Source of the DNA: DASRAA01 sp963814165
GTDB lineage: Bacteria; Acidobacteriota; Terriglobia; Terriglobales; Acidobacteriaceae
DNA: 64,000 nt
Direction: 5' to 3'
Assembly (NCBI GenBank): GCA_963814165.1
Contig: CAWFBW010000008.1
Span: 62,001 to 126,000, forward strand
Shown: piece by piece, positions 44,230-53,017 of the stretch
Position numbering within the stretch: the stretch's first letter is position 1
Layout of the letters: each line of letters begins with the position of its first letter
Position numbers and translations under genes: made by a program
The notes under the pieces: model-generated
Databases searched by the model: none
Told to the model about the DNA's origin: nothing
The model's input: only the letters and a program-made list of their open reading frames with translations

Positions 44230-44282
44230 AAGAGCGCCGGCATTGCGCCGCATTTCCTGACAGGCTATCTTGTAACGGACCC

Positions 44283-45677
44283 GTGCAAATTTCTTCTGAA
44301 ACTGCCGCTACGTTCCGTCAGCTCCTGCTGGGCGACTTCGCCCGGCTGGTGGTGGCGATTATCTCTATCGCGATTGGCCTCGCCGCGATCCTGGTGCAAT
44401 GGATGCGCCGCAAGACGCAAGACCGGGTGCGGCTCTGGTTTGGACTTCTGGCGATTCTCTACGGATATCGCGCGCTGATGATGACGGACTCGGCGCAATT
44501 GTTTCTCTCGCAGAGAGCAATCGAGTTCCAGATCGCACTGGTTACCTTCACGATTGGGATTCCCGCCATCCTGTTCGGCTGGGGGCTGGTCGCCAAGAAG
44601 CATAATCGCGTTATCAAGTCATTGCTCACGGTCAACGTACTGATGGCGCTCGCGTACCTGGTCCTACGCAACAATCAGCCGGTGGTTCTTGCGCTTTTCA
44701 CGCTCAACAACATTCTGGTAATCGGTATCACCGTAGCCATCCTCGTGTACCTGTTCGTGGTGCCGCCCGGCACGGTACCCGAGCTGAAGACGTTGCGCAT
44801 TGTCATGCTGATCTGGGGGATGTTCGTTATTTACAACAATGTCCGCGGCTGGCTGCCGTTCAACGCCAATGGCGACTACGAGTTTGTGGGTTTTGCCGTT
44901 TTCCTGTGCTCGTTGGGGTACCTGGTTGCTCAGCGCAGCCTGCGCACCGAAGAGGCTCTACTCGCCATTCGCAAAGAACTGGAGATTGCACGACGTATCC
45001 AGACTTCAATCCTCCCCGAGCACATGCCCGAAATGGCTGGGCTGCAGCTTGCTGCGAAGTACATCCCAATGTCGGAGGTGGCTGGAGATTTCTATGATTT
45101 TCTAGTCGTGGACGAGCGCCGTGTCGGCATTCTCATCGCCGACGTGTCCGGGCACGGCGTTCCGGCTGCCCTCGTCGCGTCCATGGTGAAAGTGGCGATC
45201 GCGGCGCAATCCGAGCATGCCGACGACCCGGCGAAAGTCATGACCGGGCTGAACTCTGTTCTCGCCGGCAAACTGCAGGGTCAGTTTGTGACGGCAGCGT
45301 ATCTCTATCTCGATCTGGAGAACGGAACCGGCAGCTACAGTGCGGCGGGCCATCCTCCGCTGTTCCATTATCGTGCTACCGACCGTGCTGTGCAGGACGT
45401 GGTGGAGAACGGCCTGATTCTGGGCATCATGCCGTTCGCCAACTATGAGTCGCTGACGCTGAGCTTCGTAAGGGGCGACCGCTTTCTCCTCTATACCGAC
45501 GGCGTGATCGAAGCGGACAACGCTGGCGAGGAATTCGGTGCGTTACGCGTGAAAGGCGTCCTGTCGGAGTCGAACACGGCTGACGAGATATGCCAGTCCG
45601 TCAGCGCGGCGGTTACCGCATGGACCAATGGCGCGGCCGGCGACGATGTCACCATCGTTGCGGTCGACATAACATAA
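44283..45677 (+). CDS. Membrane-anchored PP2C/SpoIIE (RsbU-like) serine phosphatase
   Basis: 464 residues with a GTG start. The N-terminal half has about six membrane helices (LVVAIISIAIGLAAILVQWM, FQIALVTFTIGIPAILFGWG, LVIGITVAILVYLFVVP and others) and no recognised sensor domain. A coiled linker (ALLAIRKELEIARRIQTSIL) leads to the SpoIIE phosphatase domain (about 245-464) with its metal-binding acids: MSEVAGDFYDFLVV, GILIADVSGHGVPAALVAS, YSAAGHPPLFHY, LLYTDGVIEADN, and GDDVTIVAVD. It probably dephosphorylates an anti-sigma-factor antagonist in response to a membrane signal. No partner kinase is adjacent. A strong hairpin follows. Confidence 0.93.
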   Translation: MQISSETAATFRQLLLGDFARLVVAIISIAIGLAAILVQWMRRKTQDRVRLWFGLLAILYGYRALMMTDSAQLFLSQRAIEFQIALVTFTIGIPAILFGWGLVAKKHNRVIKSLLTVNVLMALAYLVLRNNQPVVLALFTLNNILVIGITVAILVYLFVVPPGTVPELKTLRIVMLIWGMFVIYNNVRGWLPFNANGDYEFVGFAVFLCSLGYLVAQRSLRTEEALLAIRKELEIARRIQTSILPEHMPEMAGLQLAAKYIPMSEVAGDFYDFLVVDERRVGILIADVSGHGVPAALVASMVKVAIAAQSEHADDPAKVMTGLNSVLAGKLQGQFVTAAYLYLDLENGTGSYSAAGHPPLFHYRATDRAVQDVVENGLILGIMPFANYESLTLSFVRGDRFLLYTDGVIEADNAGEEFGALRVKGVLSESNTADEICQSVSAAVTAWTNGAAGDDVTIVAVDIT

Positions 45678-45706
45678 AAAGAAGCCACCCCTTTTTCGAG
45701 GTGGCT
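45676..45706. terminator. Hairpin terminator between the phosphatase and lon
   Basis: Perfect 7-bp stem AGCCACC (45683-45689) with GGTGGCT (45700-45706). On the minus strand the stem is followed by TTCTTTTT, so it is a good terminator for lon. On the plus strand the T-run is inside the loop, so it is weaker for the phosphatase. Confidence 0.8.
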
Positions 45707-45727
45707 CTCCGAGTTTCCGCGACTGCC

Positions 45728-48193
45728 TTACGCCGCGGGTGCCCCGGTTAGTACCTGTTCGCGCACATCTTCGTCATGCTTCTCTTCGGCGGGAGTTGTC
45801 GGGAAAGCAATCGCCAGCAACTCAGGTATCGACTTCACGTAATGCATCGTCAATCCCTGCAACTGTTCCGGCGTCAGGTCCTCCTGCACGTTCTGACGGT
45901 TGTCTTCCGGCAGGATGATGTCCTTCACCCCGGCGCGCTTCGCCGCCAGCGTCTTCTCCTTGATGCCCCCAATGGGCAGGACGTTGCCGCTGAGCGTGAT
46001 CTCTCCAGTCATCGCCGTCAGCGGACGCACCCGCCGCTCGGTCAGCAGTGACACCAACGCGGTCGCCATGGTGACGCCGGCTGAGGGTCCGTCCTTCGGA
46101 ATTGCTCCCGCCGGCACGTGAATGTGAATGTCGTGATTGGCGAAGAAGTCCTCGTCAATTCCCAACTCCTTCGCATTCGAACGCACCCAGGTCAACGCCG
46201 CCTGCATGGACTCGCGCATCACGTCGCCAAGTTGCCCGGTCATGTTAAAGCCGCCTTTGCCCTTCATCTTGTTGGCCTCGATGAAGAGTATGTCGCCCCC
46301 TGTCGGCGTCCACGCCAGGCCTACGGCCACTCCGGTGCGCTTCGTGCGCTCGGCGATTTCGCCTTCGGTACGGATTTTGATGCCGCCCAGCATGTCCGTG
46401 CGCTGCACCAGTTCGGTGGTCACCACCAGCTTGTCCGTCTTGCCCTCGGCGATGCGGCGCGCCTGCTTACGGCAGATCGTGCCGATCGTGCGCTCCAGGC
46501 TGCGTACACCAGCCTCGCGCGTGTAGTGGCGGATGATAAAGCTCACGGTCTCTTCCGGGAACTCGATCTGGTCTTTGGTGATTCCGTTCTCTTCGATCTG
46601 CCGCGGGATGAGGTACTGGAACGCGATGTGCAGCTTCTCCTCTTCCGTGTAACCCTGAAGCTCGATGATCTCCATGCGATCGCGCAATGGCTCGGCAACC
46701 GGATCGAGCTGGTTGGCGGTCGTGATGAACAGCACCTTCGACAGGTCGAACGGTACGTCGAGGTAGTTGTCACGGAAGCTGAAGTTCTGCTCCGGATCGA
46801 GGGCTTCCAGCAACGCCGATCCCGGATCGCCGCGAAAATCGCGTCCAACCTTGTCGATTTCGTCGAGCATGAATACCGGGTCGTTGGTCTCTGCGCGCCG
46901 GATGCCTTGCATGATCTGGCCCGGCAGAGCGCCGATGTACGTACGGCGGTGTCCGCGAACTTCCGCTTCATCGTGCACGCCACCCAAAGACAGGCGCACG
47001 AACTTCCGCCCCAGCGAACGCGCAATCGACTTGCCCAGCGAGGTTTTCCCCACGCCCGGAGGTCCGACAAAGCACAAGATCGGGCCCTTCATGTTCGGTT
47101 TGAGACGGCGCACCGAAAGATAGTCCAGAATCCGGTTCTTCACCTTCTCCAAGTCGTAGTGGTCGGAGTCGAGAATCTCCTTGGCTTTCGTGATGTCGAT
47201 TTCGACGCCCGACGACTTCTGCCAAGGCAATACCGCCAGCCACTCGATGTAATTGCGGGTGAGGCCGTAGTCGGCGGCCATGGGCGACATGCGCGCCAAG
47301 CGGCCAAGCTCTTTCAGCGCTTCTTTCTTGACGTCATCCGGCATGCCGGCGGATTCGATCTTTTGCCGCAAATCCTCGGTATCGCGGGTGGTTTCGTCCT
47401 GCTCACCCAGTTCCTTCTGGATGGCCTTCATCTGCTCACGCAAGTAGTACTCGCGCTGCGTTTGCTGCACCCGGTCCTGCACTTCGCTCTGGATCTTGTT
47501 GCGCAGTTGCTGGACTTCGAGTTCCTTGGCGAGGTGCTGGTTGATCTTGTCCAACCGCACCTGCACGTCGGGGGTTTCCAGCACATCCTGCTTGTCCTTG
47601 GTGGACAGCGACGGCAGCGACGACGCGATGAAGTCCACCATGCGGCCCGCGTCGTCGATGTTCGAGGCCACAGTCGAAAGCTCGTCCGACAAAGTAGGGG
47701 AGCCGGCGACGATTTGCTGAAACAGCGTCAAAACATTGCGCTGCAGGGCTTCGATCTGCGCGTTCTGCGGGGCGTTGATCTCCGGGATCGACTCCACGGT
47801 TGCGCGCATGAATGGATTCAGCTGCGTGTATTCGGTGACCTTGACGCGCTCCAGCCCTTCGGCGAACACGAATAGGCTCTGGTTGGGCATCCGCACAACC
47901 TTGTGCACCACGGCGAGGCTACCGACAGCATAGAGGTCAGTCGGCTGCGGCGCGTCCACTCGCGCCTCGCGCTGTGCCACCACGATGATCGTTTTGTCGT
48001 CCCCCAGGGAGTTGATCAGCTGTACGGAACTCTCACGTCCCACCGTCAAAGGCAACACGGCATGAGGGAACAGCACAGTGTCACGCACCGGCAAAAGGGG
48101 CAGCGTCCGCGCCTCGTCGGCATCATTTCGGAACTCTGGATCGGGTGCCAGATCACTAGATTTGCTCGGTATCTTGTTGTCTTCGTGTGACAT
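45728..48193 (-). CDS. lon: ATP-dependent protease Lon (LonA)
   Basis: 821 residues. Substrate-binding N-domain (LPLLPVRDTVLFPHAVLPLT), coiled region, AAA+ module with Walker A GPPGVGKTSLGKSIARSLGR and Walker B PVFMLDEIDKV, and C-terminal protease domain with the serine in DGPSAGVTMATAL and lysine in GGIKEKTLAAKRAG. It degrades damaged and regulatory proteins in the cytoplasm. The start at 48193 (MSHEDNK) has a textbook AAGGAG site; the open frame extends further up (48337), but the site and operator fix the start. The operator overlaps the ribosome-binding site (see the regulatory feature). Followed by a strong terminator. Confidence 0.97.
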   Translation of the reverse strand: MSHEDNKIPSKSSDLAPDPEFRNDADEARTLPLLPVRDTVLFPHAVLPLTVGRESSVQLINSLGDDKTIIVVAQREARVDAPQPTDLYAVGSLAVVHKVVRMPNQSLFVFAEGLERVKVTEYTQLNPFMRATVESIPEINAPQNAQIEALQRNVLTLFQQIVAGSPTLSDELSTVASNIDDAGRMVDFIASSLPSLSTKDKQDVLETPDVQVRLDKINQHLAKELEVQQLRNKIQSEVQDRVQQTQREYYLREQMKAIQKELGEQDETTRDTEDLRQKIESAGMPDDVKKEALKELGRLARMSPMAADYGLTRNYIEWLAVLPWQKSSGVEIDITKAKEILDSDHYDLEKVKNRILDYLSVRRLKPNMKGPILCFVGPPGVGKTSLGKSIARSLGRKFVRLSLGGVHDEAEVRGHRRTYIGALPGQIMQGIRRAETNDPVFMLDEIDKVGRDFRGDPGSALLEALDPEQNFSFRDNYLDVPFDLSKVLFITTANQLDPVAEPLRDRMEIIELQGYTEEEKLHIAFQYLIPRQIEENGITKDQIEFPEETVSFIIRHYTREAGVRSLERTIGTICRKQARRIAEGKTDKLVVTTELVQRTDMLGGIKIRTEGEIAERTKRTGVAVGLAWTPTGGDILFIEANKMKGKGGFNMTGQLGDVMRESMQAALTWVRSNAKELGIDEDFFANHDIHIHVPAGAIPKDGPSAGVTMATALVSLLTERRVRPLTAMTGEITLSGNVLPIGGIKEKTLAAKRAGVKDIILPEDNRQNVQEDLTPEQLQGLTMHYVKSIPELLAIAFPTTPAEEKHDEDVREQVLTGAPAA

Positions 48194-48200
48194 ATGACTC

Positions 48201-48221
48201 CTTGAGTCTCTTACACTCAAG
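48201..48221 (-). promoter_or_regulatory. HAIR (HspR) operator upstream of lon
   Basis: CTTGAGT (48201-48207), seven bases, ACTCAAG (48215-48221): an exact match to the HAIR consensus CTTGAGT-N7-ACTCAAG recognised by the MerR-type heat-shock repressor HspR in actinobacteria and others. One half-site shares bases with the AAGGAG ribosome-binding site of lon, whose ATG is seven bases further on. A -10-like TATAAC lies at 48237-48242 on the same strand, so the operator falls in the early transcribed region. The remaining 305-base gap up to 48498 shows nothing else. Confidence 0.85.
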
Positions 48222-48498
48222 ATTTGATGAGCTACCGTTATAAAAGTTTCATCCGCAAGCCATCCGGCTCGCCAGCGTCCGGGCCTGAAGGCTGAGTACC
48301 CTCCCGGCCACCTTGTAGCACAACGACTTATCGTCATAACCAGGCCTGAGGATTGCTAGGCAACAGGTCCGGCCGCATTTCTAAAGCGCAGAGGATTGTA
48401 CTCAACGCGGGAGGTTGCGACAACCACATACGTCACAGTTCACACATCGATTCCCAAAGACGGAGGAAAGCTTACCCAGTCCTCTTCGGTTGCATGAA

Positions 48499-49314
48499 CT
48501 ACCGTGGCTTCGCCGCCGGATATACCCCCAGCACCTTGACGAATTCGGCAATTTCTCCCAGGTGACGCAGGGCGTTGCGTGCCGCCTCATCATCGCCACG
48601 CAGAATATCGGCAAAAAAGACGTATTCCCAAGGCCGTCCACGCATGGGTCGCGACTCGATCTTACTCAAGCTGATATCGCGTAAGGCAAACACGCTGAGT
48701 GCCTTGAATAAAACGCCAGGTACATTCTTGAGCGCAAATGCGATGGAACTCTTGTTGGAGGCAGCAGCGACCTTCTGCGACTTGTTGATCAGCAGGAAGC
48801 GCGTGTAATTCTGCTGGTCGTCTTCAATGCCGGCGAGTAGAATTCGCCCTCCGTATTCGGCGGCGGCGAGTTTGGAAGCGATCCCGGCGGCATCATGCAA
48901 TCCCTCTGCGATGACGTGGCGCACGCTGCCGGCTGTGTCATAGAACGGCACGGCCTGGATGCCGGGGTTTGAGCCAAAGAAGTTGCGGCACTGGTCGAGC
49001 GCCACGGGATGCGAGAAAACCTGCTTGATCTCGCTGAACTTCACCCCTGGCGGCGCGATCAGGTTGTGGCGGATACGCAAATGCATCTCGCCGTGGATAA
49101 ATACATTACGCGTCAGTAGTAAATCGAAGTGCTCGGCCACAGAGCCCGCCAGCGAATTCTCAATGGGAATGACCGCGGCCCGCACCGCACCGCTTTCCAC
49201 GCGGTCGAAGACCTCAGCGGATCGCGTACAAGGCACCACACTGCAATCCGGCAGCATCTTGCCGGCAGCTTCGTGACTGAACGAACCTAACTCTCCCTGG
49301 ATAGCTACTTTCAT
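48499..49314 (-). CDS. pheA: Prephenate dehydratase
   Basis: 271 residues, monofunctional PDT with a C-terminal ACT regulatory domain. Signature segments: MKVAIQGELGSFSHEAA, AAVIPIENSLAGSV, VFSHPVALDQCRNFF, the catalytic threonine in FYDTAGSV, and ENY-like DQQNYTRFLLI. The ACT domain carries ALSVFALRDISLSKIESRPM, the conserved 'ESRP' phenylalanine-binding motif, so feedback inhibition is expected. It makes phenylpyruvate for phenylalanine synthesis. ATG at 49314. It is the last gene of a probable leftward transcript that begins at the DUF3467 gene. Confidence 0.95.
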   Translation of the reverse strand: MKVAIQGELGSFSHEAAGKMLPDCSVVPCTRSAEVFDRVESGAVRAAVIPIENSLAGSVAEHFDLLLTRNVFIHGEMHLRIRHNLIAPPGVKFSEIKQVFSHPVALDQCRNFFGSNPGIQAVPFYDTAGSVRHVIAEGLHDAAGIASKLAAAEYGGRILLAGIEDDQQNYTRFLLINKSQKVAAASNKSSIAFALKNVPGVLFKALSVFALRDISLSKIESRPMRGRPWEYVFFADILRGDDEAARNALRHLGEIAEFVKVLGVYPAAKPR

Positions 49315-49345
49315 ACGATGGGCACGAGGATACCAGACAAGCGGG

Positions 49346-49864
49346 TCACAACACTTTGCCCATAAGGTATGCGTCCAGCGCGTGCGTGGAGTAATAGAGC
49401 GGCAAAGTGCGGATGATTTGGTATCCCAGTTTGCGATACAGGCCGATTGCCGCCTCGTTATCGACCGCCGTTTCCAGAAAGATCTGCTCGCAACCAGCAC
49501 TGCGCAGACGGGCCTCGCAATCTTCCATGAGTCGCGAACCCAAACCGAACCGCCGTGCCTCCGGCAGAATGTCCAGCGTAAGGATCCTGCCGATACTGCG
49601 AATGGGCTGAGCCACCGCAAACCCTGCAATCCCTCGCCCAGCCAACGCTTCGTGTCGAAACTCGGCCACTCGCGTGATGGCTTTTCTGCGGGTGACGAAA
49701 CCCGTGAGGTCCATTTGCGTGTAAGCGATACCGGGCGGAAAGCAGACCTGGTCGATCTTCCACAGGGTATCGAAATCAGCGGCGCGATAATCGCGCAGGA
49801 AGAAATCCACTCTCTCAGTAGGCTGTGGACGGTCGCCATTCGGCAAATGCGAGGCGTCTTTCAC
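49346..49864 (-). CDS. GNAT-family acetyltransferase (RimI-like)
   Basis: 172 residues, GTG start overlapping the upstream stop (TAGTG). The GNAT core is visible: FFLRDYRAADFDTLWKIDQV at the N-terminus, the acetyl-CoA loop LPEARRFGLGSRLMEDCEAR (Q/R-x-x-G-x-G/A) and LETAVDNEAAIGLYRKLGYQ. The layout fits RimI/N-acetyltransferase relatives that modify protein N-termini or small amines. Substrate unknown. Confidence 0.9.
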   Translation of the reverse strand: MKDASHLPNGDRPQPTERVDFFLRDYRAADFDTLWKIDQVCFPPGIAYTQMDLTGFVTRRKAITRVAEFRHEALAGRGIAGFAVAQPIRSIGRILTLDILPEARRFGLGSRLMEDCEARLRSAGCEQIFLETAVDNEAAIGLYRKLGYQIIRTLPLYYSTHALDAYLMGKVL

Positions 49865-51543
49865 TAGAAACTCGCAGCCGGGGACTCGAGTCGGTATTGG
49901 GCGTTTTCAACTCGCTCGATGGCAATGATCGCGACCCACTCGTTGTTGCGGTTCTGATAGTTGACAATCCGCCCACCCAACACAGCCGCGGCCCGCTCCG
50001 GACTGACGTCTTCGTGGTAGTCGAAGAAGCGCTTCTGCAGCGCCTCGCCAAAGGGCAGCGATTGCCATAAGGGATTCGGCGGCTGCCATTTTGTCGTGAA
50101 CAGGAAGACAACGTCGTACTCGCCGGGCGATTTCGCCGCTCGTTCCATCTCGCTTTCGGAGAAGTTCTCCACCCGCACGACCGTCAACGGATTTGCGACG
50201 TAGCCCAAAAATGGACGAGTCAATTCATCCGACGCAGGCCAAGCGGTTAGCACCCTGGCATGTGAATAGCGGCGAGAGATCTCCAACTCCGCCTGCTTAT
50301 GCAGAATGACGTAGTCACGATACAGCAGCGTGTCCTCGGGAGCGATGCGATACGGAGGTACTACAAAAAGCGCGAATACGAACGCCGCGCACACCGCCGC
50401 CACGCACCATGCCCAAAGCCGAATCCTCCGGCGCAGCGTCGAAATGCAAAGCAGTATAACTAGGGGCAAGACCGGCAGCATGTATCGCGCCAACACTGCA
50501 CCGCCCAGCACCGACAGAGCCACGACGTGCGCAGCAATGACCACGCCGAAAACGAATTGCACCGGAATCGCAATGCGCGGTCTTTCGCTGCCGTCTCGCT
50601 CCAACAACGCGGGCTGCGACATCGCGTACAGAGCCATCAGTGTCAGCACGAACAGGTTCAGATACCCCAGCAGGTGCCAAAGACGAATCAGCATGGCCAG
50701 GGCCACGCGCAATGGCGTCAGCGTCGCTCCCAGGTTGTAGCGCAGATATTCGGGATTGCCCAGAAAGTAGCCCGTCTTGTAATGGTGATAGCTCAGCCAC
50801 AGCACCAGGGGCAGCAGACACAGCAGCAGCGACAGCGTGCGTGCCCAATCGCGCTTCTGAAAGCACAGCGCTTCACCTTCAATCTGAAAGCCCCGCAGCA
50901 GCGGACACAGCATCTCCCATCCCAGCAGTGCCATGGGAGTGATGATGGCAGTCTCCTTTGCCAACGGAGCCAGCGCGAGAAACACGACCGTTGCAACCGG
51001 CCGCCGCTCCACATACATGGCCAAGCCCCAGATCGTGAAGCCCGCCGCCATCATGTCGAGATGCGCCATCGAGCTCTGCGTGAAGAACACCGGGTAGAGC
51101 GCCGTGCAGATCACAGTGGCCGCCGCTACCGCATCGTTCGCCACGCGGCGCGCAAGTCTCCACACGCCGAGCAGCGCAAACGCTGCCACCAGCAGCATTG
51201 CGATGCGTGTCACCGCAGGCGTGAACCCGCTGAACTTCCACCAGAACGCCAGCCAAAGCATCACCAGCGGCGGGTGGGCATTCGAAAGCGTCGTATGTGG
51301 AATCAACGAGCCGGTCAGCAAAATGTCCCGTGCCGCCGGAACAAAATACCCGGCCTCGTCCCAGAAATATGGCAGGCGAAGCAGAAATCCGTGCGTCAGA
51401 AACAGGATGGTGAAGATCAGCGAGAATGCCAGCAGTTGATCGCGCGCAGAGACCCGTGCGACCGCAACAGGCGCTCGGCCTCCGCGGGGCCCGGAACTCC
51501 CATGAGGCTCCGTCACTCTCGATTGCGGAGGGTCACCACCCAT
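49864..51543 (-). CDS. GT-C / ArnT-like dolichyl-phosphate-mannose-type glycosyltransferase
   Basis: 559 residues with about ten helices. The first loop after helix 1 has the GT39/ArnT catalytic motif: FLLRLPYFWDEAGYFVPAAR (D-E) followed by HPPLVMLWLAFWW, as in PMT_2 enzymes. Later the helix-rich middle and a soluble C-terminal tail. It transfers a sugar from a polyprenyl phosphate on the periplasmic face to a lipid or protein acceptor. It overlaps the GNAT gene by one base and follows DUF3467 after four bases. Confidence 0.88.
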   Translation of the reverse strand: MGGDPPQSRVTEPHGSSGPRGGRAPVAVARVSARDQLLAFSLIFTILFLTHGFLLRLPYFWDEAGYFVPAARDILLTGSLIPHTTLSNAHPPLVMLWLAFWWKFSGFTPAVTRIAMLLVAAFALLGVWRLARRVANDAVAAATVICTALYPVFFTQSSMAHLDMMAAGFTIWGLAMYVERRPVATVVFLALAPLAKETAIITPMALLGWEMLCPLLRGFQIEGEALCFQKRDWARTLSLLLCLLPLVLWLSYHHYKTGYFLGNPEYLRYNLGATLTPLRVALAMLIRLWHLLGYLNLFVLTLMALYAMSQPALLERDGSERPRIAIPVQFVFGVVIAAHVVALSVLGGAVLARYMLPVLPLVILLCISTLRRRIRLWAWCVAAVCAAFVFALFVVPPYRIAPEDTLLYRDYVILHKQAELEISRRYSHARVLTAWPASDELTRPFLGYVANPLTVVRVENFSESEMERAAKSPGEYDVVFLFTTKWQPPNPLWQSLPFGEALQKRFFDYHEDVSPERAAAVLGGRIVNYQNRNNEWVAIIAIERVENAQYRLESPAASF

Positions 51544-51547
51544 GCTC

Positions 51548-51847
51548 TTAGTGAATCGGTCCGCCGGCAGGATTCATGCGCGGATCCAGCTTGATCTCGC
51601 CGAAGGTGGACTCGTAGTTCACCAGGTTTTGCTGCAGGATGGTGTAAAGCGCCTTGGCTTGCTGGGGGCTAAGGTAGATGCCCTGAAAATTACTGACTTC
51701 CACTTTCGACTCGTCCTGCTGCTGCAGCGTGCCGAAGACAAGAAAGAAGTCCCACACATTTACCCGCACTTGCACGCTGTTGGCGTAGTTTTCGCGGTAA
51801 TCGTTGGTGTTCGTCAATTGGATGGACGGTTGCATCGGATTCTGCAT
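51548..51847 (-). CDS. DUF3467 protein
   Basis: 99 residues with the DUF3467 pattern: YANSVQVRVNVWDFFLVFGT, a central strand pair and LSPQQAKALYTILQQNLVNY followed by ESTFGEIKLDP. A small cytoplasmic protein of unknown function, widespread in several phyla. First gene of the leftward set with the GT-C enzyme, GNAT and pheA. Confidence 0.88.
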   Translation of the reverse strand: MQNPMQPSIQLTNTNDYRENYANSVQVRVNVWDFFLVFGTLQQQDESKVEVSNFQGIYLSPQQAKALYTILQQNLVNYESTFGEIKLDPRMNPAGGPIH

Positions 51848-51921
51848 GATTCCCTCGCGGCGTCATCACGCCGAAAGCGCAGTGTAACAAAGAACCAGCG
51901 GCCTCGCAGTCAGTACAGCCG

Positions 51922-52950
51922 CTACTTCGCCGGCATGGTGTAGTAGCCCGTCCGGTGCCGTACCTGCAAATCAGCAGGATCTGCGTAGTTCTTCGTGGCG
52001 GGATCGATCGTGATTTCGATGTGGCGATACTCTGAGTCCGAAAGGCGCTGACTGGGGTAGTAGGCGATCAGGTATTGCGTCCGCAACTCCTCGCTGATCT
52101 GGCGGAACGCCGCATCCAGCTGTTCTGTTGAACCGGCGTAGAAATACTTCCCGCCGGTGTCGCGTGAAAGCTGAATCAGAGCATGCTCGCCGCCGATGTC
52201 GCGTCCTGCGTTGCTCTCGATGGGCACGATAATGATGCTGTAAAGAATGACCTCGGCCTGCTGTGCCTCGCGCACTGCATCTTGGTAACTGGACTTGCTG
52301 ACCGTGTCGCCGCCGTCGGTGATAATGACCATGACTTTGCGGCCTCGCCGGTCCATCAGCGCGTCCGACGCCAGGTACAGCGTGTCATACAGGGCCGTGG
52401 CCGCACCGGTGTGGATGCGGCTGATTCCCTTGTCGATCACGCGTATGTCGGAGGTGAAGGGCGTGAGTTGATCGACCACCTCGCTGAACTGAAACAGCGA
52501 GACGCCGTCGATCGGCCGCAAGATGGCGTGCGCGAACCGCCTGGCCGAGTCCAGTTCCAGCCGCTGAGAATTTCGCGTACTAAGGCTGCTGTCGATGGCG
52601 ATCACGATCGAAAGGGGCAGTTCGGACTCGCGCTGAAATACCGCAATCTTCTGCGGCTTCCCGTCTTCGAAGATATGGAAGTCTTCCTGCTTCAGCGTCG
52701 AGACTGGCGCGCCGCTTGCCGTCGTTACCGTCGCAAACACGTTCACCAACTTTACGTTGACTCGGATTGTCGTATTCGAATCGTCCTCTGCCGGGGGCGT
52801 TTGCGGTTTGTCTGGCGGATGCGGCACCGATGTCGGCGTCGCTGCCTTGTCGGCATTGGGCGGCCTCGGAACCTTGCTCTGCGCAGCCGCCGCCAGTGAA
52901 AGCATCGCCACCAGGCAGAGCCATCCGACGGCCTCGGCCAGCTTGCTCAT
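51922..52950 (-). CDS. Secreted VWFA-domain protein (acidobacterial TIGR03436 type)
   Basis: 342 residues. Signal peptide (GWLCLVAMLSLAAAAQS), a proline-rich linker, then a strand block VNVKLVNVFATVTTASG and LKQEDFHIFEDGKPQKIAVF typical of the 'VWFA-related acidobacterial domain', followed by the von Willebrand A domain with the metal site IVIAIDSSLSTRNSQR (DxSxS), the T of the second loop and VMVIITDGGDT. The C-terminal YLIAYYPSQRLSDSEYRHIE and RHRTGYYTMPAK are also family hallmarks. Periplasmic or surface protein-binding role; no specific partner is known. ATG at 52950 chosen; 52992 is possible. Confidence 0.93.
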   Translation of the reverse strand: MSKLAEAVGWLCLVAMLSLAAAAQSKVPRPPNADKAATPTSVPHPPDKPQTPPAEDDSNTTIRVNVKLVNVFATVTTASGAPVSTLKQEDFHIFEDGKPQKIAVFQRESELPLSIVIAIDSSLSTRNSQRLELDSARRFAHAILRPIDGVSLFQFSEVVDQLTPFTSDIRVIDKGISRIHTGAATALYDTLYLASDALMDRRGRKVMVIITDGGDTVSKSSYQDAVREAQQAEVILYSIIIVPIESNAGRDIGGEHALIQLSRDTGGKYFYAGSTEQLDAAFRQISEELRTQYLIAYYPSQRLSDSEYRHIEITIDPATKNYADPADLQVRHRTGYYTMPAK

Positions 52951-53017
52951 GTTTTTCAGGAGGCCAGAGCCCGTCCGCGAGGAAAGTAACATTCGTCTTA
53001 CTCTAACCCGAATCGCA

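Noticed and set aside
46118..47875. 585-codon open frame on the plus strand
   Set aside because: It lies fully opposite lon; the translation is Val/Leu/Arg-rich shadow with no domain, a known effect of high-GC third positions in the opposite strand.
50527..51594. 355-codon plus-strand frame
   Set aside because: Antisense to the GT-C gene; Gln/Arg-rich translation with no recognised motif.
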